Shown piece by piece: positions 10,161-19,519 of a stretch of 64,000 nucleotides of DNA. The DNA comes from Caulobacter sp. 73W (GTDB lineage: Bacteria > Pseudomonadota > Alphaproteobacteria > Caulobacterales > Caulobacteraceae), in NCBI RefSeq assembly GCF_041021955.1, contig NZ_CP158375.1, positions 1 through 64,000 of the forward strand, read 5' to 3'. The notes beneath the pieces are model-generated. The model was not told where the DNA came from. It made no database searches and worked only from the letters and a program-made list of their open reading frames with translations. Position numbers and translations under genes: made by a program. Each line of letters opens with the position of its first letter. Position 1 is the first letter of the stretch.

Positions 10161-11470
10161 CCAGTAAATTCATAGATCACAGCGCGCCGGTCATCACGGC
10201 GCTGGTGGTGCATCCCGTGCGGGCGTCCGACAGCGGCGCCCGCGATCCTCAGGCCCGTCTGGAAGAGGCTGTCGGCCTTGCGCTGGCCCTCGACCTCGAC
10301 GTGCGTGAAACGCTGATCGCGCCGATCCGCGGCCATACCCCCGCGACCTTGTTCGGCAAGGGCAAGGTCGAAGAGATCGGCGGCATCTGCGAGGCCGAGG
10401 CGCTGGACGCCGTCGTCGTCGACGACCAGCTCACACCGGTGCAGCAGCGCAATCTTGAGAAGGCGTGGAACGTGAAGGTCATCGACCGCACGGGCCTGAT
10501 CCTCGAGATCTTCGGCCGTCGCGCCCGCACGCGCGAAGGGCGACTGCAGGTGGAGCTGGCGCGGCTGAACTACGAGCGCTCGCGCCTCGTCCGCACCTGG
10601 ACCCACCTGGAGCGGCAACGGGGCGGCACCGGTTCGACCGGCGGCCCTGGCGAAACCCAGATCGAACTCGATCGGCGTCTGATCGCCGACCGTATCGCCA
10701 AGCTGAAGAAGGAGCTGATCGAGGTGCGCCGCACCCGCTCGCTCCATCGTTCGGCGCGCAAGAAGGTCCCGTATCCGACGATCGCGCTGGTGGGCTATAC
10801 GAACGCGGGCAAGTCCACGCTGTTCAACCGCCTGACCGAAGCCAAGGTCCTGGCGCAGGACATGCTGTTCGCGACCCTGGATCCGACCCTGCGGACGGTG
10901 AAGCTGCCCGACGGCCGCCCCGCCATCCTGTCGGACACCGTGGGTTTCATCTCTGACCTGCCGCACGAACTGGTCGAGGCGTTTCGCGCCACCCTGGAAG
11001 AGGTGCAGGAGGCCGACATCGTCCTGCACGTCCGCGACATCGCCGGCCCCGATACCGAGGCCCAGCGCCGCGACGTGGAAGGCGTGCTCAAGGAGCTCGA
11101 CGTCACCGCGGAGGCCGGCCGCACGATCATCGAGGTCTGGAACAAGGTCGATCTGGTCACCGACCATGATGACCGCGTCTCGTTGATGGCCAAGGCGATC
11201 CGCAACCTCGCGCACGCCGTGTCCGCAGTGACGGGCGAGGGATGCGACGCGTTGCTTGAACGACTGGCGTCGCTGGTCGACGACGTGCCCGCGATCAGCA
11301 TTCACCTGACGGCGGGTGAGGGCGAGGCTCTGGCTTGGCTTTACCGAAATGGCCGGGTGGAAAGTCGCGAGACCAACGAGGACGGCGGGGTGGACGTCAC
11401 CGCCCGTCTCGACGCCCAGGCGCGCGGCCGGTTCGAGCGACTGTTCCCAGACGTGGTGGTGGGCGGGTGA
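10157..11470 (+). CDS. hflX: Ribosome-associated GTPase HflX
   Basis: A 437-residue GTPase that binds the large ribosomal subunit and helps split stalled ribosomes. The N-terminal HflX domain includes [10 protein letters not shown] and the glycine-rich linker [19 protein letters not shown]. The G domain has G1 [10 protein letters not shown]3 DTVGF and G4 NKVD. The best start is TTG 10157, which overlaps the hfq stop (TTGA) and gives [12 protein letters not shown]; no closer ATG keeps the N-terminal domain. The hfq-hflX pair is an old and widely conserved arrangement. Confidence 0.95.
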   Translation: MTSKFIDHSAPVITALVVHPVRASDSGARDPQARLEEAVGLALALDLDVRETLIAPIRGHTPATLFGKGKVEEIGGICEAEALDAVVVDDQLTPVQQRNLEKAWNVKVIDRTGLILEIFGRRARTREGRLQVELARLNYERSRLVRTWTHLERQRGGTGSTGGPGETQIELDRRLIADRIAKLKKELIEVRRTRSLHRSARKKVPYPTIALVGYTNAGKSTLFNRLTEAKVLAQDMLFATLDPTLRTVKLPDGRPAILSDTVGFISDLPHELVEAFRATLEEVQEADIVLHVRDIAGPDTEAQRRDVEGVLKELDVTAEAGRTIIEVWNKVDLVTDHDDRVSLMAKAIRNLAHAVSAVTGEGCDALLERLASLVDDVPAISIHLTAGEGEALAWLYRNGRVESRETNEDGGVDVTARLDAQARGRFERLFPDVVVGG

Positions 11471-12018
11471 CGCCGGCGGTGGGGACTGTCGAGGCGGTCG
11501 CTCTCAGTCCCCGTCATCGATTCAGCAAGACGCCCGCCATGATGATCCGCCTTATCGAGGGGATCGGCGTCGAGGGCGACGCGCATGCCGGCGAGACGGT
11601 GCAGCACCGTTCTAGAGCGCGATTCAATCCGTCGCTGCCGAACCTGCGCCAGGTCCATCTCATCCAGTCGGAGCTGTTCGACGAGCTGAACGCCGCCGGG
11701 TTCTCGATCCGACCCGGCGACATGGGCGAGAACATCGCCACGCGCGGCGTCGATCTCCTCGGCCTGCCGACCGGGACCGTCCTGCGGATTGGCGAGGAGG
11801 CGGAGGTTCAAGTCACGGGCCTTCGCAATCCATGCATCCAGATGGACCGTTTTCAGGACGGGCTGATGGCCGCCACCCTGGATCGCGATCAGAACGGCGA
11901 GCTGATCCGCAAGGCCGGGGTCATGGGCGTTGTTCTGAGCGGCGGGCTCGTGACGCCGGGGGCCGTGGTGACAGCGATCCTGCCCTTGCCGCCTCACAAG
12001 CCGCTCAAGCCTGTTTAG
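11467..12018 (+). CDS. MOSC-domain protein
   Basis: A 183-residue protein consisting of one MOSC (molybdenum cofactor sulfurase C-terminal) domain. Visible landmarks are GIGVEGDAHAG near the start, LRQVHLIQSELFDEL, the GDMGENIATRGVDLLGLP loop, and GLRNPCIQMDRFQDGL with the conserved cysteine that in this family binds sulfur or the molybdenum cofactor. It starts at GTG 11467, overlapping the hflX stop by GTGA, so it is probably translated with hflX. Stand-alone MOSC proteins are often linked to molybdenum cofactor or N-hydroxylated compound chemistry. The substrate here is unknown. Confidence 0.85.
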   Translation: MTPAVGTVEAVALSPRHRFSKTPAMMIRLIEGIGVEGDAHAGETVQHRSRARFNPSLPNLRQVHLIQSELFDELNAAGFSIRPGDMGENIATRGVDLLGLPTGTVLRIGEEAEVQVTGLRNPCIQMDRFQDGLMAATLDRDQNGELIRKAGVMGVVLSGGLVTPGAVVTAILPLPPHKPLKPV

Positions 12019-12842
12019 GCCTTCTCAGCCGCCTTGGCGTCGTTCCACAACGCGTCCATCTCCGCCAGGTCCGACAGATCGGGCGTGCGGCCGTCCTTGG
12101 CCAGTTCGGCCTCGATGAAGGCGAAGCGGCGGACGAACTTGGCGTTGGTGGCGCGCAGGGCGTCTTCGGGCTCCACGTCCAGCTTTCGGGCCAGGTTGGC
12201 GACCACGAACAGCAGGTCGCCCATCTCCTCGCGCGCCTTGGCGTGATCGCCCGCCTCGATCTCGACTTCCAGTTCGGCGGTCTCCTCGCGCAGCTTGTCC
12301 AGCACCTCGCGGGTGGAGGGCCAGTCGAACCCGACGCGCGCGGCGCGCTTGGTCAGCTTCACGGCGCGGGTCAGGGCGGGCAGGCCGGCGGGTACGTCGT
12401 CCAGCACGCCGCCCTTCTTCTTGGCCGCGCGCTCGGCGGCCTTGATGCTCTCCCAGCCGGCCTTCTGATCCTCCACGTCGTCATAGGCATGGTCGCCGAA
12501 GACGTGGGGGTGGCGGCGCAGCATCTTGTCGCTGATCGCCGCGGCGACCTGGGCGAAGTCGAAGGCGCCTTGCTCCTCGGCCATGCGCGAATGAAACACC
12601 ACCTGCAGCAGCAGGTCGCCCAGCTCGTCGCGAAGGTCGGCCAGATCGCCACGCTCGATGGCGTCGGCGACCTCATAGGCCTCCTCCACCGTGTAGGGCG
12701 CGATAGTGGCGAAGGTCTGTTCGAGGTCCCACGGGCAGCCCCCCTGCGGGTCGCGCAGGCGGGCCATGATCTGGATCAGCTGCTGGATCGCGGCGGCGGG
12801 ATCGGTGGGGGATGCGCTACTCGGCGGGAGACTGGACGACAT
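12015..12842 (-). CDS. mazG: Nucleoside triphosphate pyrophosphohydrolase MazG
   Basis: A 275-residue all-alpha NTP pyrophosphatase with two MazG repeats. The first spans about 25-110 (RDPQGGCPWDLEQTF, then the metal-binding EEAYEVADAI and DELGDLLLQVVFHS). The second spans about 170-255 (LREETAELEVEI and REEMGDLLFVVANLAR). It hydrolyses (d)NTPs and lowers ppGpp in E. coli. The start is the ATG at 12842, before SSSLPPSSASPTDP; a 24-residue extension further upstream is low complexity and unsupported. It overlaps the end of the symporter gene by 26 bases, so the two are read together, and it converges on the MOSC gene with overlapping ends. Confidence 0.93.
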   Translation of the reverse strand: MSSSLPPSSASPTDPAAAIQQLIQIMARLRDPQGGCPWDLEQTFATIAPYTVEEAYEVADAIERGDLADLRDELGDLLLQVVFHSRMAEEQGAFDFAQVAAAISDKMLRRHPHVFGDHAYDDVEDQKAGWESIKAAERAAKKKGGVLDDVPAGLPALTRAVKLTKRAARVGFDWPSTREVLDKLREETAELEVEIEAGDHAKAREEMGDLLFVVANLARKLDVEPEDALRATNAKFVRRFAFIEAELAKDGRTPDLSDLAEMDALWNDAKAAEKA

Positions 12843-14208
12843 GGGCTGCGGGGCTGACCTGAGCGTTGGGAGCCGCACGGTCGATCTGCGCCAGTTGTTG
12901 GCGAATCTCCGCATGGCGGGCTTCGGTCAGAGGATAGCGCGCCAGCACCCAGGCCGCGAGCAGAGCAAAGCCGCCGGGCAAGGCGGCGTACATCCATTCC
13001 AGCCCGCGCATGGCGATCGGCGCGCTTGCGGCGGGGTTCTGGGCGTTGAAGCCCATCCAGCCCAGGATGATGAAGCTGCCCACCGCGATGCCCATGCCGA
13101 CCTTGATGGTGCCGGTGAGGATCGCATAGAGGGTGCCCGCGCGATCCTGGCCGGTGCGCAGACGCTCTTCGTCCCCCGCGTCGGCGAGCATGGCGCGCAG
13201 CAGGACGCCGGCGGAGGAGTAGGGAAGGCCGGCGGCGATCAGGAACGGCAGCGCCGCCCAGATCGTGGTCGGCGGAACGAACGGGATCGCGAACTGCACG
13301 GCGGCGTACAGGATGGCGGCGGCCATCAGGGCCTTGTGCTTGCCCAGCTTCTTGGCCGCCACGGCCCAGATCGGCGCGCCGACGATGGCCGAGATGAAAT
13401 AGATCAGAAGCAGGGTCTCGGCTTCGGTCTTGGAGTAGCCTTTGACGTGTTCGAAGTAGAAGAAGAACAGCGCGCCCGCGACGCCGGGACCGATGTGCAG
13501 CAGCAGGTCGGCGAAAAGGATGCGCGCGATGGTCGGTCGGCGGATCAGGTCGAAATAGGCTTTCAGGCTGACCTTGTGGACCGAGCTTGCGACGGCGCGT
13601 TGCGGCTCCGGCACCACCATCAGGGCGACGCCCACCGCCAGCGGGGTCAAAAGGACGATGAACCAGCCCATGGCCGGCACGCCGCGGATCGTCGCCTGAG
13701 GAATGGCCGCCAGGGCCACGGGCAGGACCAGCACCAGGATCATCCCGACGACGTTGCCGCTCTGCCACCAGGCATAGATGCGTGAGCGCTGGTTGTAGTC
13801 CTCCGAAAGGGTCGATCCCCAGGCGCTGTGCGAGAGGATGCAGATCGAATAGCCCCCGTAGAGCACGCCCAGCCATAGCCACAGATAGCCAAGCCCGACG
13901 CCGGGTTGGGCGAGGAACAGCATCCAGGTCGCCAGCATGATCATCGGCGCGCCGATGCTCAGCCAGGGACGGAAGCGTCCGGCCGACCAGCGCGTGCGGT
14001 CCAGGATGGTGCCGAACACGGGGTCGAACAGGATGTCGATCAGGCGAACCAGCAGGAAGGCCGCGCCTACGGCGCTGACGCTCAGCCCCAGGCTGGCCGA
14101 ATAGTGGTTGGGCAGATAGACGACCAGCGGCAGGCCAAGCGCGGCGAGGGGGAGGGACGGCGCCGCATAGGCGGCCATGACCCAGGACGAGCGCCTCTGG
14201 CTTTGCAT
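12817..14208 (-). CDS. GPH-type major facilitator, sugar or glycoside cation symporter
   Basis: About 463 residues with 12 predicted membrane helices. It starts QSQRRSSWVMAAYAAPSLPLAALGLPLVVYLP and carries the GPH signature region LLVRLIDILFDPVFGTILDRTRW between helices 2 and 3. It also has helix SICILSHSAWGSTLSEDYNQRSRI, typical of the glycoside-pentoside-hexuronide family (MelB, UidB, XynB relatives). I take ATG 14208 as the start because AGGGTAG lies just upstream; an in-frame ATG at 14229 adds seven residues. A sugar or hexuronide substrate is plausible given the sugar-acid genes at 15-20 kb, but those are on the other strand and specificity cannot be read from sequence. Confidence 0.85.
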   Translation of the reverse strand: MQSQRRSSWVMAAYAAPSLPLAALGLPLVVYLPNHYSASLGLSVSAVGAAFLLVRLIDILFDPVFGTILDRTRWSAGRFRPWLSIGAPMIMLATWMLFLAQPGVGLGYLWLWLGVLYGGYSICILSHSAWGSTLSEDYNQRSRIYAWWQSGNVVGMILVLVLPVALAAIPQATIRGVPAMGWFIVLLTPLAVGVALMVVPEPQRAVASSVHKVSLKAYFDLIRRPTIARILFADLLLHIGPGVAGALFFFYFEHVKGYSKTEAETLLLIYFISAIVGAPIWAVAAKKLGKHKALMAAAILYAAVQFAIPFVPPTTIWAALPFLIAAGLPYSSAGVLLRAMLADAGDEERLRTGQDRAGTLYAILTGTIKVGMGIAVGSFIILGWMGFNAQNPAASAPIAMRGLEWMYAALPGGFALLAAWVLARYPLTEARHAEIRQQLAQIDRAAPNAQVSPAAHVVQSPAE

Positions 14209-14315
14209 ATCACTACCCTGCCGGCCCATTCGGGCTCGAAAATCGTTTCCTCGCCACGATCAGAGCCCGTGGCAAGCGGTCTGGCAAGAGTGACTCGCGA
14301 TAAGTTTGCCGCCGG

Positions 14316-14810
14316 CTACTTGGCGGCCAGGGTTTCGCCCTTCACGAACTTGCTGGCGAAGCGGTCGAAGGCGCGGTTGGCGTCGCCCCAGGTGCCGCGC
14401 CACCAGGCTTCCCGGATGTCGTTCTCGAACCAGCTATAGGCGACGGGCGTGGCGGCCCCGCCCGGCGCGCTGTAGGCGCCGGTCACGGCGGCCCCGCCGA
14501 TGCTGAAGCTCTGATAGGACAGGCCGGGCTTGCGGGCCATCTGCTGCATGGTCGGACGATTGGGTCGGGCGTCGGTGATGACCAGATCCAGACGGCCGCC
14601 CTGGGGGCTCAATTGTCCGGCTCTCTCCAACTCGCGTTCGACCGTGCGCTTCAGGTCGCCGCGCAGATCGTCGAGTTCCCGGGCGCCAAGCTCCGGCGCC
14701 TTCTTGGCCAGTTCTGGGCCGATCTCGACATTGATCTCTGAGACCGGCGCAGCGAGCGCGGCGCCCGCGCTGAGGATCGCGGTGAGCAGGGTGGTGGTGA
14801 AGACACGCAT
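14316..14810 (-). CDS. Small exported protein of unknown function
   Basis: A 164-residue protein with a clear cleavable signal peptide (MRVFTTTLLTAILSAGAALAA). The mature part begins with SEINVEIGPELAKKAPELGARE and contains a glycine/alanine-rich middle (GGAAVTGAYSAPGGAA) and a Trp-rich end (WFENDIREAWWRGTWGDANRAF). There are no cysteines and no membrane helix after the signal. I do not recognise the family. The general layout (signal, basic/acidic helix, then strands with conserved Trp) suggests a periplasmic or outer-membrane-associated protein. It lies just downstream of nothing on its strand and ends about 100 bases before the symporter start. Confidence 0.7.
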   Translation of the reverse strand: MRVFTTTLLTAILSAGAALAAPVSEINVEIGPELAKKAPELGARELDDLRGDLKRTVERELERAGQLSPQGGRLDLVITDARPNRPTMQQMARKPGLSYQSFSIGGAAVTGAYSAPGGAATPVAYSWFENDIREAWWRGTWGDANRAFDRFASKFVKGETLAAK

Positions 14811-14964
14811 GACGGCTCTCCTGTCGCTAGACTGGCACTATAGGCATGTTTAGTAAAAACTGCATATGGAAATCTGACCGGGCTCGGGGCTTTGGGCCCA
14901 ACCGCGGCTTGGCGGCGCCAGGTCGGCTGGCTAGGGTCCGCTCCCTTGAGTGCGGGAGGCGGCC

Positions 14965-15810
14965 TTGATCCGACTGGCGAACGAACGTGGCGTGGTCGAG
15001 CTTCGGCCGGAACTCGGCGCTGGCGTCACCGCCTTTCGGTGGGATGGCGTCGATATCCTGAGGCCCGCGCCGGCGGACGCGGACGACGTGCTCCAGACCG
15101 GAAACTTCGTGCTGGCGCCGTTCTGCAATCGTATCCGCCAGGGGGCGTTCGGCTTCGAGGGGCGAGAGGTGCGCCTGCCGCCGAACCTTGGCGACCATCC
15201 GCACGCCCTTCATGGGCAAGCCTGGCGTCAGGCCTGGCGTGTGGTCGCCCAGACGCAGACGGGTGTTGAGCTGGCCTATGAGCATGCGCCCGGCGACTGG
15301 CCGTGGCGCTACGAGGTCCTGCAGACGATCAGCCTGGCCGAGGACGGTCTGGTGCAGACCGCGACCCTTACCAATCTGGACGAGCGGCCCATGCCCGCCG
15401 GTCTTGGTTTCCATCCGGCCTTTCCGGCGCCGCAGGGCGCGCGGCTTCAGGCCGATGTGCGCGGCGTCTGGATGATCGACGGCGAGGTCATGCCGACCGA
15501 CTGGCGTCCCATGGACTGGGGGCCGGACTGGCGTGCCGGCGCGCTGGCCGGCAGCGGGACGTTCGTCGACAATTGCTACACCGACTGGGGCGGCGAAGCC
15601 GTTCTGTCGGGCCTGGCGCCATCGCCGGTGCGTCTGGAGGCGTCGTCCAATTGCCGATGGCTGCATGTGTTCGCGCCGGTCGGCGGCGGCTTCATCTGCG
15701 TTGAGCCGGTCGGCAACCGCCCCGATCCCTTCAATGGCGAGGATGGCGGAATGCAGGTCTTGGGCTCCGGCGAGGCGATGACTGTCTCCATGCGTCTGAC
15801 GGCAGGCTGA
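14965..15810 (+). CDS. Aldose 1-epimerase family protein
   Basis: A 281-residue beta-sandwich mutarotase that interconverts alpha and beta anomers of free sugars. The family's catalytic residues are present: His in DHPHALHGQAWRQAW, a second His in GLGFHPAFP, and the general-base Glu in CVEPVGNRPDPFN. The start is TTG 14965, eight bases after GGGAGG; the GTG at 14950 lies upstream of that ribosome site and is less likely. It is followed after three bases by the peptidase gene. With the lactonase downstream, a role in feeding one sugar anomer to an oxidative sugar-acid pathway is a fair inference. The exact sugar is unknown. Confidence 0.88.
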   Translation: MIRLANERGVVELRPELGAGVTAFRWDGVDILRPAPADADDVLQTGNFVLAPFCNRIRQGAFGFEGREVRLPPNLGDHPHALHGQAWRQAWRVVAQTQTGVELAYEHAPGDWPWRYEVLQTISLAEDGLVQTATLTNLDERPMPAGLGFHPAFPAPQGARLQADVRGVWMIDGEVMPTDWRPMDWGPDWRAGALAGSGTFVDNCYTDWGGEAVLSGLAPSPVRLEASSNCRWLHVFAPVGGGFICVEPVGNRPDPFNGEDGGMQVLGSGEAMTVSMRLTAG

Positions 15811-15813
15811 GCC

Positions 15814-16806
15814 ATGCGCCCGGGCCCCCTCAATCTCATCACCGACGTTGAAGGCTTCACCGTCGGCAACGCCGTGGATGAGGCGGCGGCGACGGGCGTC
15901 ACGACCTTGGTCTGCGGCGGGCTATGGAAGGCCGCCGTCGATGTGCGGGGCGGCGGGCCGGGCGTGCGGGAGACCGACACCCTGTCGCCGGAAAACCTGG
16001 TCGGCGCGGCGCACGCCATCGTCCTGACCGGGGGCTCCGTGTTCGGCCTTGCCGCCGCGGACGGCGTGGTCGCCGGGCTGTCCGCCCGCGACACTGGCCT
16101 GCGCCTGCAGTCGAACACGCCGGCGATACCCATCGTGCCGGCCGCCGTTCTGCATGACCTCGCCAATGAGGGCGACAAGGCCTGGGGCCTGGAGCCGCCC
16201 TATCGGCGGCTGGGACTGGAGACCCTGGACGTCGCCGACGCCCGTTTCGCTCTCGGCTCGGTCGGCGCCGGACGTGGCGCGCGGGCTGGCTTGGTGAAAG
16301 GCGGCCTCGGCTCGGCCTCGGTCGATCTTGGCGACGGATTGAGGGTAGGGGCGCTGGTGGCCGTGAATCCAGCCGGCTCCGTCCATATGCCCGATGGAGA
16401 GACCTACTGGGCGTGGCCCTTTGAATTGGACGGCGAGTTTGGCGGCCGTCCCCCCAATGGGCCGATGCCCGTGCCAGCGCCGATACCTGACGACAGCAAG
16501 CTGGCGCGGATGGGACGGCTGCAGGCCGGAACCAACACCACTATCGCCGTGGTCGCCGTCAATGCGGACTTCAATGGGGTGGAATGCAAGCGCTTGGCGA
16601 TCATGGCGCAGGACGGCCTGGCGCGGGCGATCCGTCCCGTTCACACGCCCTTTGACGGCGACACCGTTTTCAGCGTCGCCAGCGGGGCGGTCAGCCTGGG
16701 TGAGGGGAGCGGCCGTCACCTCGCCGTGGCGCGTCTGGGCTCGGCCGCCGCCGACTGCCTGGCGCGGGCGATCGCGCGGGGCGTGCATGAGGCGGGCAAA
16801 GGCTAG
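15814..16806 (+). CDS. P1 (S58/DmpA-like) family N-terminal nucleophile aminopeptidase
   Basis: A 330-residue protein of the DmpA/BapA superfamily, in which an internal peptide bond is cut autocatalytically and the new N-terminal Ser or Thr becomes the nucleophile. Supporting motifs are NLITDVEGFTVGNA at the start, the glycine-rich GAAHAIVLTGGSVFGLAAADGV, GLVKGGLGSAS, and GTNTTIAVVAVNADF, where one of the two threonines would be the nucleophile. It has no signal peptide, so it is probably cytoplasmic. Substrates in the family are beta-alanyl or D-amino acid amides. Its place between two sugar-metabolism genes, three bases after the epimerase, is odd; co-transcription may be coincidental. Confidence 0.85.
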   Translation: MRPGPLNLITDVEGFTVGNAVDEAAATGVTTLVCGGLWKAAVDVRGGGPGVRETDTLSPENLVGAAHAIVLTGGSVFGLAAADGVVAGLSARDTGLRLQSNTPAIPIVPAAVLHDLANEGDKAWGLEPPYRRLGLETLDVADARFALGSVGAGRGARAGLVKGGLGSASVDLGDGLRVGALVAVNPAGSVHMPDGETYWAWPFELDGEFGGRPPNGPMPVPAPIPDDSKLARMGRLQAGTNTTIAVVAVNADFNGVECKRLAIMAQDGLARAIRPVHTPFDGDTVFSVASGAVSLGEGSGRHLAVARLGSAAADCLARAIARGVHEAGKG

Positions 16807-16867
16807 ACGACCGTCGCCGAGATATCTTACCACTGCCGACAGGGAGCGGCCGTGGCCGAGATTGATA

Positions 16868-17734
16868 ATGACGGATGTTCAGTGCGTGTGGCCGGCCGAG
16901 GCGGAACTCGGCGAAGGCCCGGTGTGGATGGCTGACCAGGGCGCGCTCTGGTTCGTCGACATCAAGAAGAAGAACATCTATCGCTTCGAGCCCTCGACCG
17001 GTCGCCGCGACAGCTGGGCGGCGCCGGAGCAGCCGGGGTTCATCGCGCCGCGCAAGGCGGGCGGCTGGATCGCCGGGCTGAAGACCGGTCTGCACCATTT
17101 CGATCCCGACAGCGGCGCCTTCAATCTGGTGGCGCGCATCGACCCGCCGGAACTGAACAACCGCCTCAACGACGGTTTCGTCGATGCGCATGGCCGCCTG
17201 TGGTTCGGCTCCATGCACGATGGGGAGACGGATCTGACCGGAGCGCTCTACCGCTTCGACGGCGCCGATCTCGTCCGCTGCGACGACGGCTACTGCATCA
17301 CCAACGGCCCGACGGTCAGCCCGGACGGCAAGACGCTGTATCACACCGACACCCTCAAGAAGACGATCTACGCCTTTGATCTGGATGATGAAGGCGGGCT
17401 GTCGAACAAGCGCGTGTTCGTCCGGATCGAGGACGGCGCGGGTTACCCCGACGGGCCGCTCGTGGATTCCGAAGGCTGCCTGTGGACCGGCCTGTTCGCC
17501 GGTTGGGGCGTGCGCCGCTATTCCCCCAAGGGCGAACTGATCGATTTCGTGAAACTGCCCGTGGCGAACGTCACCAAGATCGCGTTCGGCGGGGCGGACC
17601 TGAAGACGGTCTATGCGACGACCGCCTTCAAGGGTCTTTCGGCGGAGGAGCGGAAGGCCCAACCCCTGGCTGGAGGCTTGTTCAGCTTCCAGGCGCAGGC
17701 GCCGGGCCTGCCCCAATCCCGCTTTAACGGGTGA
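16868..17734 (+). CDS. SMP-30/gluconolactonase-type sugar lactonase
   Basis: A 288-residue six-bladed beta-propeller that hydrolyses aldonolactones or aldarolactones. The divalent metal ligands of the family are visible: Glu in AELGEGPVW, Asn/Asp in [20 protein letters not shown], and Asn plus Asp in [20 protein letters not shown]. The ATG at 16868 gives the canonical short N-terminus ([20 protein letters not shown]). It follows the peptidase gene by 61 bases and overlaps the aldehyde dehydrogenase tail-to-tail by 11 bases. The neighbouring kdgD and alpha-ketoglutaric semialdehyde dehydrogenase suggest it opens a lactone made by a sugar or uronate dehydrogenase encoded elsewhere. That assignment is inference. 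Confidence 0.88.
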   Translation: MTDVQCVWPAEAELGEGPVWMADQGALWFVDIKKKNIYRFEPSTGRRDSWAAPEQPGFIAPRKAGGWIAGLKTGLHHFDPDSGAFNLVARIDPPELNNRLNDGFVDAHGRLWFGSMHDGETDLTGALYRFDGADLVRCDDGYCITNGPTVSPDGKTLYHTDTLKKTIYAFDLDDEGGLSNKRVFVRIEDGAGYPDGPLVDSEGCLWTGLFAGWGVRRYSPKGELIDFVKLPVANVTKIAFGGADLKTVYATTAFKGLSAEERKAQPLAGGLFSFQAQAPGLPQSRFNG

Positions 17735-19298
17735 GCGAGCCTTCCAGGCGGCGCCACAGGCCGTAGGGGTTCTCGTCCTTCAGGGCGGCGGGCAGCAGGT
17801 CCGCCGGGATGTCCTGATAGCTGACCGGGCGCAGGAAGCGCGCGATCGCCAGGCTGCCCACCGAGGTGGTGCGCGGGTCCGAGGTGGCCGGGAACGGGCC
17901 GCCGTGAACCATGGCGTGCGAAACCTCGACGCCGGTGCCGAAGCCGTTGACCAGGATGCGGCCGACCTTGCGCTCCAGGACGGGCAGCAGGGCGCGGGCG
18001 GCGTCGTGGTCGGCGGCGTCGATGTGGATGGCGGCGGTCAGCTGGCCTTCCAGGGCGGCGAGAACCTTGCGCAGTTCAGCCTCGTCCTTGCAGCGCACGA
18101 TCAGCGAGGAGGAGCCGAACACTTCTTCCTGCAGGTCGCGGTTGGCCAGGAAGGCCGCGCCGGTGGTCGAGAACAGGCCGGCCTGGCCCTGATGCGTCTC
18201 GCCAGCCAGGCCGCGGGCGACGGTGGTCACCTCGGCATGCTTGGAGAGGGCTTCGACACCGGCGCAATAGGACTTGTGGATGCCGGGGGTCAGCATGGTC
18301 TGGGCGGCCGCGCCGGTCAGCGCCTCGGCGGCGCCGGCCACGAAGGCGTCCAGGCCCGGGCCTTCCACGGCCAGGATCAGGCCGGGGTTGGTGCAGAACT
18401 GGCCTGCGCCCAGGGTCAGCGAACCGACGAAGGCCTTGCCGATCGCCTCGCCGCGAGCGGCCAGGGCGTTCGGGAACAGGATCACCGGGTTGATGCTGCT
18501 CATCTCGGCATAGACCGGGATGGGCTCGGCGCGGGCGGCCGCGATCTTCATCAGGGCGGTGCCGCCGCCGCGCGAGCCGGTGAAGCCCACGGCCTTGATG
18601 CGGGCGTCGGCGACCAGGCCTTGGCCCACGTCACGGCCGCTGTCGAACAGCAGGGAGAAGACGCCTTCCGGCAGGCCGCAGTCGGCTACGGCCTTCTGGA
18701 CGGCGGTGCCGACCAGTTCGGAGGTGCCGGGGTGCGCCGAGTGCGCCTTGACGATGACCGGGCAGCCGGCCGCCAGGGCCGAGGCGGTGTCGCCGCCGGC
18801 CACGGAGAAGGCGAGGGGGAAGTTGCTGGCGCCGAACACGGCCACCGGGCCGACGGCGATGTTGCGCAGGCGCAGGTCGGGGCGCGGAGCCGGCGCACGG
18901 TCCGGCAGGGCCTTGTCGATGCGCACGTCGAGGAAGCCGCCGTCGCGGACCACGCCGGCGAACAGGCGCAGCTGGCCGACGGTGCGGCCGCGCTCGCCTT
19001 CCAGGCGGCCGCGGGGCAGGCCGGTTTCGGCCATGGCGCGGACGATCAGGTCGTCGCCCAAGTCGAGGATGTTCTGGGCGATGGTCTCCAGGAACTTGGC
19101 GCGGTCTTCCAGGCTGGTCTCGCGATAGGCGTCGAAGGCGGCTTCAGCCAAGGCGGCGGCCTTTTCCAGGTCAGCCGTGGTCGCGCCGCCGAAGGCCGGC
19201 TCCATGGCCGCGCCGGTAGCCGCCTCGATGCCGCGAATTTCGCCGTTGGCGCCGCGCACGGCGGTCGCGCCGATCAAGAGGTTTCCGGCGATGGTCAT
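17724..19298 (-). CDS. Alpha-ketoglutaric semialdehyde (2,5-dioxopentanoate) dehydrogenase, NADP type
   Basis: A 524-residue aldehyde dehydrogenase. Visible motifs are the NAD(P) site [20 protein letters not shown] with [14 protein letters not shown], the catalytic Cys in [12 protein letters not shown], the conserved Glu in [11 protein letters not shown], and [13 protein letters not shown]. Length and motifs match the branch of AldH that oxidises alpha-ketoglutaric semialdehyde to 2-oxoglutarate, the last step of oxidative pentose and hexarate degradation. ATG 19298 is preceded by GGAG at good spacing; a longer frame to 19439 runs through the promoter region. It is divergent from kdgD, whose product would be its substrate. 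The pair is strongly self-consistent. Confidence 0.9.
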   Translation of the reverse strand: MTIAGNLLIGATAVRGANGEIRGIEAATGAAMEPAFGGATTADLEKAAALAEAAFDAYRETSLEDRAKFLETIAQNILDLGDDLIVRAMAETGLPRGRLEGERGRTVGQLRLFAGVVRDGGFLDVRIDKALPDRAPAPRPDLRLRNIAVGPVAVFGASNFPLAFSVAGGDTASALAAGCPVIVKAHSAHPGTSELVGTAVQKAVADCGLPEGVFSLLFDSGRDVGQGLVADARIKAVGFTGSRGGGTALMKIAAARAEPIPVYAEMSSINPVILFPNALAARGEAIGKAFVGSLTLGAGQFCTNPGLILAVEGPGLDAFVAGAAEALTGAAAQTMLTPGIHKSYCAGVEALSKHAEVTTVARGLAGETHQGQAGLFSTTGAAFLANRDLQEEVFGSSSLIVRCKDEAELRKVLAALEGQLTAAIHIDAADHDAARALLPVLERKVGRILVNGFGTGVEVSHAMVHGGPFPATSDPRTTSVGSLAIARFLRPVSYQDIPADLLPAALKDENPYGLWRRLEGSLTR

Positions 19299-19339
19299 GT
19301 AAGGGGCTCCTGGGAGTATGGGGGAGGCTAAGGTCAGAC

Positions 19340-19353
19340 CTCCTATATAGGAG
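19340..19353. promoter_or_regulatory. 14-base perfect palindrome between divergent sugar-acid genes
   Basis: CTCCTATATAGGAG reads the same on both strands. It lies 42 bases upstream of the dehydrogenase ATG and about 165 bases upstream of kdgD, inside a 221-base divergent promoter region. The octamer CGATAGCG also occurs twice nearer kdgD. A symmetric operator for a dimeric repressor shared by both genes is the simplest reading. The regulator is unknown; the LysR gene after kdgD is a candidate but LysR sites usually have the form T-N11-A. Confidence 0.5.
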
Positions 19354-19519
19354 TTGGTTGCGACGGATTGAACCAAAAGCCGCATCGGTCGATAGCGCCT
19401 TTGGCTTAGACCCGCATCGAAGCCCCCGATAGCGTCCACTCTGGATCGAACGCACGTCGATCACAGTGATTTTTGATGACGCGCCTGCCAGGAAGGGCCG
19501 CGTTCGAACGAGGGCCATA

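Noticed and set aside
17613..19331. 572-codon plus-strand frame opposite the semialdehyde dehydrogenase
   Set aside because: Shadow frame; the minus-strand gene carries all ALDH motifs and the translation opposite is a compositional artefact.
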